IMG/VR virus record: IMGVR_UViG_3300010885_007174
Span: 1-20,148 of that record
DNA length: 20,148 bases
DNA from: a virus
Reading direction: 5' to 3' (one strand)
A program made the translations under genes and the position numbers. Below, piece after piece: positions 15,315 to 20,148 of this stretch. Each line of letters begins with the position of its first letter. The first letter of the stretch is position 1. Under the pieces are notes generated by a model that worked only from the letters and a program-made list of their open reading frames with translations, had not been told where the DNA came from and did no database searches.

Positions 15315-16427
15315 TTATAACTTATTAAAGAATGGTGACTGGCATATGGATTGATTAAAAGGTATGGCTGGTAGTGTTGATATTTTTTGACCAACAGCTG
15401 CACTTTGAGGTATAAAATGAATATCTCCGTTAGGCGCTAAGACCCCACCTTTGTATCCATTCGTAACAGTATACGCTAAACTATAGGTTGATACTACTCC
15501 TGATGCAGACACTTTTTGCCCCACAACAGCTGAATTACCTGGTATAAAATGAATATCTCCATTAGGCGCTAGAACACCACCGTAATATAATGCATTGCCT
15601 GTGTACACTAAACTATAAGTTGATACTACCCCTGTGGCTGATACCTTTTGCCCTCGGCTTGCATAGGCTGGTACAAAATGAATGTCTCCATTAGGTGCTA
15701 GAACTCCTCCAAAGTGTGGATAATAATCAGTATAAACAATTGAATAAGTAGATGATACACCTGCTGCTGATACCTTCAGACCTCTAAGGTAAGAGTAAAA
15801 AGGTATTGTGTGAAGCTCGCCATTAGGAGCTAGTACCCCTCCGCTCACATTAACGTGTGCATTAATTATACTAAATGTTGAAACTACCCCTGAAGAAGAT
15901 ACTTTTTGAATATTGCTACTGGCTATAAAAAAAATATCTCCATTTGGCATTAGTACTCCGCCAACATAGCCGCTGGCAATTATACTATAAGTTGACACTA
16001 CCCCTGACGCAGATACTTTTTGGCCAACAGTAGCACCATTTGGTACAAAATGTATATCACCATTAGGAGCTAAAACTCCTCCTAGATATGCAACAGAACT
16101 AGTATATACTAAACTATATGTGGACACTACACCAGATGCTGATACTTTTTGCCCTACAGTAGCCGCATATGGCACAAAATGAATGTCTCCATTAGGTGCT
16201 AGAACACCGCCAGAATATGCATTAGCCGCAGTATACACCAAACTATAAGTGGATACTATCCCGTTCTGAAATGCTTGTCCTGCATTTACGCTTGCATCTA
16301 ACATACCTTTCATACCAAAGAACCAGCTATCAGATGTGGTGGTGCTATTATCTGCTGTATTAATGGTTCCCCAGGCTCTTTGTTTAACTTCTGAAACCCA
16401 CCCAGGTGCTAAGGAATATGTTGGCAT
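15315..16427 (-). CDS. Seven-repeat putative beta-propeller tail adhesin, copy B
   Basis: A 370-residue paralogue of copy A. The N-terminal region has the same layout (GWVSEVKQRAWGTINTADNS, then GMKGMLDASVNAGQAFQNG), residues 57-354 contain seven repeats, and the C-terminus ends CQSPFFNKL. Repeats 3 and 4 are the most diverged: repeat 3 is shortened (VVSTYSIIASGYVGGVLMPN), and repeat 4 has VSGGVLAPNGELHTIP in place of the usual GGVLAPNGDIHFVP. This divergence, with the retained count of seven, suggests an older copy still under structural constraint. It starts 2 nt after the end of copy C and has a poor Shine-Dalgarno. No catalytic motif is seen. Confidence 0.75.
   Translation of the reverse strand: MPTYSLAPGWVSEVKQRAWGTINTADNSTTTSDSWFFGMKGMLDASVNAGQAFQNGIVSTYSLVYTAANAYSGGVLAPNGDIHFVPYAATVGQKVSASGVVSTYSLVYTSSVAYLGGVLAPNGDIHFVPNGATVGQKVSASGVVSTYSIIASGYVGGVLMPNGDIFFIASSNIQKVSSSGVVSTFSIINAHVNVSGGVLAPNGELHTIPFYSYLRGLKVSAAGVSSTYSIVYTDYYPHFGGVLAPNGDIHFVPAYASRGQKVSATGVVSTYSLVYTGNALYYGGVLAPNGDIHFIPGNSAVVGQKVSASGVVSTYSLAYTVTNGYKGGVLAPNGDIHFIPQSAAVGQKISTLPAIPFNQSICQSPFFNKL
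15366..16259 (-). repeat. Seven propeller-blade repeats in copy B
   Basis: Seven consecutive coding repeats, most of 42-44 residues, with a shorter third unit of about 38 residues. They follow the consensus VVSTYSLVYT / GGVLAPNGDIHFVP / GQKVSASG seen in copies A and C. Confidence 0.85.
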
Positions 16428-16429
16428 GA

Positions 16430-17002
16430 TTAGAACTTATTAAAGAATGGAGAGCAACAGACGCCTAGACTGAATGGTTCAGCAGGATTTGTTGAAATTT
16501 TTTGACCCTGGGAAGCAGTATAGGGTACAAAATGAATATCTCCATTAGGTACTAATACTCCTCCGGTATATGAAGCAGAAACAGTATATATTAAACTATA
16601 AGTTGATACTACTCCAGTATTAGTGTTTATTTTTTGGCCTACTGGTGTGTTAAATGGAACGAAATGAATATCTCCATTAGGTGCTATTACCCCTCCCCAG
16701 TATTGTCCACCACTAGTATATACTAAACTATAAGTTGACACTACTCCTGAAGCGGATACTTTTTGTCCTCTATTTGCATTATTAGGTATAAAATGTATAT
16801 CTCCATTAGGAGCTAGAACTCCCCCAACATATGCACCATTACTATTAGTATACACTAAACTATAAGTTGATACTACTCCAGATGCGGATATTTTTTGTCC
16901 AACTTCTGCTGCAACGGGTACAAAATGAATATCTCCATTAGTAGCTAAAACACCACCCCAATATGCACTAGTAGTAGTATACACCAAACTATAAGTTGAC
17001 AC
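16430..17002 (-). CDS. C-terminal fragment of propeller adhesin copy C
   Basis: This 190-residue stretch holds repeats 4-7 and the CCSPFFNKF tail. The GTG at 17002 is a valine codon inside the repeat consensus VVSTYSL rather than a convincing start: no Shine-Dalgarno precedes it, and the frame stays open upstream to 17230 with in-register repeats 2 and 3. It is best read as the second part of a frameshifted gene. Confidence 0.6.
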   Translation of the reverse strand: MSTYSLVYTTTSAYWGGVLATNGDIHFVPVAAEVGQKISASGVVSTYSLVYTNSNGAYVGGVLAPNGDIHFIPNNANRGQKVSASGVVSTYSLVYTSGGQYWGGVIAPNGDIHFVPFNTPVGQKINTNTGVVSTYSLIYTVSASYTGGVLVPNGDIHFVPYTASQGQKISTNPAEPFSLGVCCSPFFNKF

Positions 17003-17400
17003 TACTCCTGAAGCGGATACTTTTTGTCCTCTATTTGCATTATTAGGTATAAAATGTATATCTCCATTAGGTGCTAGAACTCCACCTAGATATGCTCCAT
17101 TACTATTAGTATAGACTAAACTATAAGTTGATACAACCCCGGATACTGATATTTTTTGACCTACTAGTGCAGAATAAGGTACGAAATGAATATCACCATT
17201 AAGTGATAATACTCCCCAACATATGCACCATTACTATTAGTATACACTAAACTATAAGTTGATACAACCCCGGAGGCTGATATTTTTTGTCCTCGGTTTG
17301 CACCTAAAGGAACAAAATGAATATCTCCATTAGGAGCTAATACCCCTCCAGCATATATACCAACAAAATAAGTATACACCAGACTATATGTAGATACTAT
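16481..17400 (-). repeat. Seven propeller-blade repeats in copy C (spanning the frameshift)
   Basis: Seven repeats are present if the frame is restored. The DNA is more homogeneous than in A and B: 86 nt at 16725-16810 are identical to 16986-17071, and the stretch around 16826-16874 recurs around 17218-17266. This shows recent duplication or gene conversion within the gene. Confidence 0.85.
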
Positions 17401-17568
17401 TCCATTCTGAAATGTTTGTCCTGCGTTTGCGTTTCTTTGAAGTAATCTTTGCATACCGGGTACTGTATTACTTCCCATGCTGCTATTATCACCTGTAGGC
17501 AATGTACCGGCGGCTGCTTCAGTAACGTCGTTTTGCCACGAAGGGGAAATAATATAGTTATTGGCCAT
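17164..17568 (-). CDS. N-terminal fragment of propeller adhesin copy C
   Basis: As the sequence stands, this 134-residue product contains the N-terminal region (SWQNDVTEAAAGTLPTGDNS), repeat 1 and the start of repeat 2, and then an out-of-frame tail EYYHLMVIFISYLILH that has no counterpart in the paralogues. The start ATG overlaps the stop of the collagen-like gene (TAATG). With barely more than one blade it should not fold as a propeller. Confidence 0.7.
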   Translation of the reverse strand: MANNYIISPSWQNDVTEAAAGTLPTGDNSSMGSNTVPGMQRLLQRNANAGQTFQNGIVSTYSLVYTYFVGIYAGGVLAPNGDIHFVPLGANRGQKISASGVVSTYSLVYTNSNGAYVGEYYHLMVIFISYLILH

Positions 17569-18437
17569 TAGAACCCTAGAACTCTGACTCTATATTGGCT
17601 TGAGGTAGGTGCTATAACAAAACTAACTACACACGTATTATTGTTTGTAACTGATACATCAGGGTACACTTGGTTATTAGTGGCATTCTCAAAAACTACC
17701 ACTGACACATCTGCTTTAGCTAGGTTATGATTAATAGTAAAAGAAGTGTTAGTACCATCCCCTATGTTAGTTGTGTATGATATGGCCCCTGCATCTCCTT
17801 TTGCTCCATTATTACCAGTATTACCTGTCTCACCTTTTTGTCCTTTCATACCTGCTGCTGAAAATGTAGTTAGATCAGAATTTGTAAATGTTATGGTATT
17901 TAATTCATCTATATAAGTTGCGGCGTAAAGCTGACTACCCTTATCGCCCTTTGCACCAGTACTACCAGTTGAACCAGTCGGTCCTACTTCACCCTTGTCA
18001 CCCTTATCTCCCTTTGCACCAGCAGCATAGACATTGCCATCTGCACCTTTGCTGCCTTGATCGCCTTTTTGACCTTTAACACCAGTGACCGGGAAAACAG
18101 TTGAGTCTGAATTGGTGAAAACTATTGTGTTGTTAGCATCTGTGTATAATGCACTAGAAACCTTCTCTCCCTTTTCTCCTTTGGAGAAAACATTGTTTAT
18201 AATGCCTATGGTAATAATATCGCTACTGTTGGCAGCAAGGGTAAGAGTAACCCCTAGAGAGTTTGCAGTATAGTCACCAGTATTGGATTGCAATACACCG
18301 TTAATATAGATTAAAAAATTATTGAAATTACTCTTTGTAGATGAGTATGGGAAATAGGTCTGGCCTTCTGTTGCAACAGTAGTTTCTAGTACTAAGCTGT
18401 CTGATGCACGACTTGCTAAGTTTCTAATTATGCCCAT
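17568..18437 (-). CDS. Collagen-like tail fibre protein
   Basis: A 289-residue protein. Residues 1-85 form an N-terminal beta-rich domain (FNNFLIYINGVLQSNTGDYT). Collagen-like Gly-X-Y runs follow at about 87-92, 119-134, 140-167 and 196-218, rich in GxKGDKG and GPTG. The segment YTDANNTIVFTNSDSTVF plus GVKGQKGDQG (from residue 98) is duplicated as YIDELNTITFTNSDLTTF plus GMKGQKGETG (from 175). The C-terminal 70 residues (IGDGTNTSFTINHNLAKADV, ending YRVRVLGF) match a beta domain commonly ending aquatic-phage fibres. Collagen repeats in phage fibres trimerise the shaft, so I infer a trimeric fibre. It overlaps the start of copy C by one base and has an AGG element before the ATG. Confidence 0.8.
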   Translation of the reverse strand: MGIIRNLASRASDSLVLETTVATEGQTYFPYSSTKSNFNNFLIYINGVLQSNTGDYTANSLGVTLTLAANSSDIITIGIINNVFSKGEKGEKVSSALYTDANNTIVFTNSDSTVFPVTGVKGQKGDQGSKGADGNVYAAGAKGDKGDKGEVGPTGSTGSTGAKGDKGSQLYAATYIDELNTITFTNSDLTTFSAAGMKGQKGETGNTGNNGAKGDAGAISYTTNIGDGTNTSFTINHNLAKADVSVVVFENATNNQVYPDVSVTNNNTCVVSFVIAPTSSQYRVRVLGF

Positions 18438-18448
18438 TTTTTAACCTG

Positions 18449-19084
18449 TTAAAAAGCCAAGCTGTATGTTAATACTGTTGTTATGTTAAGTGGTGCACCA
18501 CCGTTAACAGATAACCCTGCAGACGTCAGTTGAGAATTAACTGTTGAGTTTCCTATTTGCACACCGCTCATATTAATGTTTACGTTGCCAGATGAGGCTG
18601 TATTAGAAAGCACCACACCATTAGAACTATAGGTTCCAGTAATGGTTGCATTGCCAGTAAATAGCGTTGCACTGTCACCATTCAGACTGACATTGCTAAA
18701 AGCTACTCTTGTATTTGCGGTGCTACTACCGACTATGAATGCACCGGTAGGTTTGTCGTACGACACGTATTGTGCGCCGTTGGCGTATCCAGCATCATTA
18801 AATTGTACTGTGCTGAATAATCCTAACGCCTGAGATGTGTAGCTTGACCAGTATGCACCAGAACCATTAGATGTTAATACCTGGCCTGATGTGCCTAGTG
18901 ATCCATTAGAATAGATGGATGTAACAGTAAGCGTAGTTGCGTTAACTGATGATACTGCAATACTTGTTGAGTTTAAGTATGCATTGCCGCCACCGTCTCC
19001 AATATACATCTGCGCATTAGCAATTTTGATGTTATTGTTTAGATTTTCAGATAGCAGTCTTGAGAAGTCTCTAGTCTTACCCAT
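18449..19084 (-). CDS. Tail fibre-like structural protein
   Basis: A 211-residue Ser/Asn/Thr-rich protein that starts MGKTRDFSRLLSEN, an N-terminus of the kind seen in aquatic T4-like phage fibres and similar to the MTKSR/MTRSR starts of the two fibre paralogues in this window. It contains GTSGQVLTSNGSGAYWSS near residue 66, the same motif as in those paralogues, and a late IGNSTVNSQLTSAGLSVNGG segment that resembles one unit of their 16-residue repeat. It ends in NITTVLTYSLAF. I read it as a short fibre or fibre-attachment protein at the head of the cassette. It is the first gene after a strong terminator and has its own perfect late promoter (19119-19112). Confidence 0.68.
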   Translation of the reverse strand: MGKTRDFSRLLSENLNNNIKIANAQMYIGDGGGNAYLNSTSIAVSSVNATTLTVTSIYSNGSLGTSGQVLTSNGSGAYWSSYTSQALGLFSTVQFNDAGYANGAQYVSYDKPTGAFIVGSSTANTRVAFSNVSLNGDSATLFTGNATITGTYSSNGVVLSNTASSGNVNINMSGVQIGNSTVNSQLTSAGLSVNGGAPLNITTVLTYSLAF

Positions 19085-19111
19085 GGCGATATAGAATAGT
19101 GGAACACTATC

Positions 19112-19119
19112 TATTTATA
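19112..19119 (-). promoter_or_regulatory. Late promoter for the fibre cassette
   Basis: A perfect TATAAATA on the minus strand, directly after the T tract of the terminator and 27 nt before the ATG at 19084. It is the only recognised late promoter between 19112 and the one at 10030, so it may drive the whole run of fibre genes. Confidence 0.68.
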
Positions 19120-19120
19120 C

Positions 19121-19153
19121 AAAAAAAGAAAGCACCTCAAGGGTGCTTTCTTT
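19121..19153 (-). terminator. Strong Rho-independent terminator
   Basis: On the minus strand a 12-bp perfect stem (AAAGAAAGCACC with its complement, 19125-19136 and 19142-19153) closes a 5-nt loop and is followed by a run of seven T (19127-19121, partly within the stem foot). It sits 20 nt after the stop of the structural gene at 19173 and just before the next late promoter, so it separates two transcription units. Confidence 0.88.
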
Positions 19154-19172
19154 CTTGAAATACCGTCTAAAA

Positions 19173-19802
19173 TTAGACTGGGATTTCTTCCCATTGGAAC
19201 GAGCCAAAGAATGCGCTGGCACCAGATGCTGATGTGGTGTACGAGCAAACGTAGCCACCAGGAGGAACAATAACGCTGCCTTCTAGATCATATAGAAGAG
19301 GCACTGATGGGACTGTTGTGATAGCACCAGTTAGGCCTGAACCGAAGATGGTGTTAACGACTGGGGTTGCTGTTAGAGTGGCTGATGCATAAGCAACACC
19401 GTAACCTTGAGCACCACCAACATACTGCGACTTGGTCGAGGTGTTCGAAGTCGAGAATGTAGCGATTGGTGATGTGCTGAAGCCAGTCATAACACCGTAA
19501 GCAGCGGCAGAACCGAAGGCAACGATGAATGCATAGCCAACCTTGTTGATGACTAGGTTAACTGGGCTGTTAAGTGGGTTGTAAACCATTAGACCGGTGA
19601 ACGATGTGGTTGTACCAGCCGAGGTTGTAGCAGCAGCCGTCGAAGCAGCGTTGAAAAGAGCTCTACGATAGTTGGTCTCATAATAACGACCGTGTAGCTC
19701 AGTTGCGATAAGATCGCCTTGTTGACCAAGACGTACGTTTGGGTTAGAACCGGCACCAAGTGATTGTGCAGAAATTGGGCCTACTTGTCCTTGAATAAGC
19801 AT
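19173..19802 (-). CDS. Conserved phage structural protein of unknown function
   Basis: A 209-residue Ala/Ser/Thr/Gly-rich protein with predominantly beta character and no enzymatic motif. Near the N-terminus it has NPNVRLGQQGDLIATELHGR followed by YYETNYRRALFNAAS, and then TGLMVYNPLNSPVNLVINKV. This LG--G-L---ELHGRYYE ... TGL--YNPL-S-VNL pattern is one I recall from uncharacterised virion proteins of several environmental phages. The DNA uses more G/C-ending and uniform codons than the fibre genes, like gp18 and gp19, which hints at an abundant product. It has its own late promoter (19858-19851), an AAAGGAG Shine-Dalgarno 7 nt before the ATG and a strong terminator after the stop. A coat, decoration or tail surface role is possible but not shown. 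Confidence 0.7.
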   Translation of the reverse strand: MLIQGQVGPISAQSLGAGSNPNVRLGQQGDLIATELHGRYYETNYRRALFNAASTAAATTSAGTTTSFTGLMVYNPLNSPVNLVINKVGYAFIVAFGSAAAYGVMTGFSTSPIATFSTSNTSTKSQYVGGAQGYGVAYASATLTATPVVNTIFGSGLTGAITTVPSVPLLYDLEGSVIVPPGGYVCSYTTSASGASAFFGSFQWEEIPV

Positions 19803-19827
19803 GTGAGTCTCCTTTACTTAGTTAAAA

Positions 19828-20148
19828 TTAACCTTCATCGGTTACGTTACTATTTATATCTTTGCGAAGTTGTGTAACTTCGGTAATAAATGGCGAGCCA
19901 TTTAATCCTTCTGAAAGGATCAAGTTGGTCACTTTCGTTTCTATTAGTAATTGTTCTAATACCTCTATAATTTTTTGATTAGAGTATCGTACATTATACT
20001 GAGAGAAAGAATCAAATCCATCTAAATCATCATAATAAATGTTGAGGTTATCAGATGGATTGTATGTTGTAGTGTTAACACTTAATGTAACAAGAGGACC
20101 ACCGCCTGGATTTGTAGCTCCTAGGTTGGGTGCGCCTGCAATGTACAA
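19828..20148 (-). CDS. Unrecognised protein, C-terminal part (5' end off the window)
   Basis: The frame is open from the right edge to a TAA at 19828. The first visible codon is TTG at the very edge with no Shine-Dalgarno in view, so the real start most likely lies outside the window. The visible 106 residues run from a Gly/Pro-rich part (YIAGAPNLGATNPGGGP) through a beta-like VTLSVNTTTYNPSDNLNIYY to an acidic helical end (NQKIIEVLEQLLIETKVTNL, then TEVTQLRKDINSNV). I do not recognise the family. The neighbours suggest a virion or tail protein. Its 3' end contains the late promoter of the next gene. Confidence 0.6.
   Translation of the reverse strand: MYIAGAPNLGATNPGGGPLVTLSVNTTTYNPSDNLNIYYDDLDGFDSFSQYNVRYSNQKIIEVLEQLLIETKVTNLILSEGLNGSPFITEVTQLRKDINSNVTDEG
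19851..19858 (-). promoter_or_regulatory. Late promoter for the structural gene
   Basis: A perfect TATAAATA on the minus strand, inside the last codons of the upstream gene and 48 nt before the ATG at 19802. The predicted leader of about 43 nt contains AAAGGAG. Confidence 0.68.

Larger units (their letters stand above)
16430..17568 (-). pseudogene. Seven-repeat putative beta-propeller adhesin, copy C, frameshifted
   Basis: This is one gene split in two by a likely one-base loss. Translation from the ATG at 17568 runs normally through the N-terminal region and repeat 1, then leaves frame in repeat 2 right after GAYVG and stops at 17164. The frame to the other side is open from 17230 to 16430 and continues repeat 2 exactly (GVLSLNGDIHFVPYSALVG), then repeats 3-7 and the CCSPFFNKF tail. 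The break is at a CCCC run (17214-17217, plus strand), where the near-identical sister repeat has CCCCC (16821-16825). Adding one base gives 379 residues and exactly seven repeats, against 387 and 370 residues with seven repeats in copies A and B. It may be a real phase-off allele, a recent mutation or a sequencing error. Confidence 0.82.

Noticed and set aside
17164-17230. Programmed -1 ribosomal frameshift that would fuse the two parts of copy C
   Set aside because: The frame relation fits a -1 shift, but the site reads GTT GGG GAG in the zero frame, which is not an X XXY YYZ slippery heptamer, and I see no strong downstream stem. A missing base in the run, as judged by the sister repeat, explains it more simply.
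14149-17568. The array of about 130-bp repeats considered as a CRISPR or non-coding satellite
   Set aside because: The repeats are in frame, far longer than CRISPR repeats, have no unique spacers of constant length and encode a consistent protein motif.
18440-18453. Palindrome TTTAACCTGTTAAA at the fibre gene junction, considered as an operator
   Set aside because: It includes a stop codon and the Shine-Dalgarno of the next gene, has only a 2-nt spacer and has no second copy in the window. It is more likely fortuitous.
10029-19084. Search for a reverse transcriptase-driven diversity-generating system behind the repeated adhesin domains
   Set aside because: No reverse transcriptase, template repeat or adenine-biased variable repeat was recognised. 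The observed diversity fits recombination between repeats.

Overview
The window is a late-gene segment of a tailed phage with a T4-type contractile tail (myovirus, Caudoviricetes). Every gene I can support lies on the minus strand, so the functional order runs from high to low coordinates. The left half keeps T4 late-gene order exactly: neck proteins gp13 and gp14, tail completion gp15, small and large terminase gp16 and gp17, tail sheath gp18, tail tube gp19, portal gp20, a gp67-like acidic prohead core protein, and a lysine-rich protein in the gp68 position that runs off the left edge. The INVDDDQIDDRVDE-type gp13, the small gp16 and the AT-rich T4-like late promoters resemble marine or freshwater T4-like phages more than coliphage T4 itself. 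The host cannot be read from the window.

Region 1 (about 1-10017) holds capsid assembly, DNA packaging and tail tube/sheath genes, packed with short overlaps (TAATG, 11-nt and 14-nt overlaps, one 26-nt overlap). T4-late-type promoters (NATAAATA) precede gp18 (two of them), gp19, the gp67-like gene and a putative tail-fibre chaperone.

Region 2 (about 10029-19084) sits where T4 carries gene 12/wac, just ahead of gene 13. It is a host-recognition cassette: two paralogous fibre proteins with a shared C-terminal domain; a chaperone-like gene; a glycosyltransferase-methyltransferase fusion; three tandem paralogues each built from seven copies of a roughly 43-residue repeat (predicted seven-bladed beta-propellers); a collagen-like fibre; and a further fibre protein. 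The third propeller gene is broken by what looks like a single missing base in a C run. Restoring that base gives exactly seven repeats, as in its two sisters.

Region 3 (about 19085-20148) holds a small conserved structural protein with its own late promoter and a strong intrinsic terminator, and the C-terminal part of an unrecognised gene that enters from the right edge.

Taken together, the conserved genes build head, neck and tail, while the cassette supplies variable adhesins, chaperones to fold them and a possible glycan- or protein-modifying enzyme. I see no tRNA, CRISPR, insertion sequence, integrase or origin, and no stretch over 300 bases without a gene.
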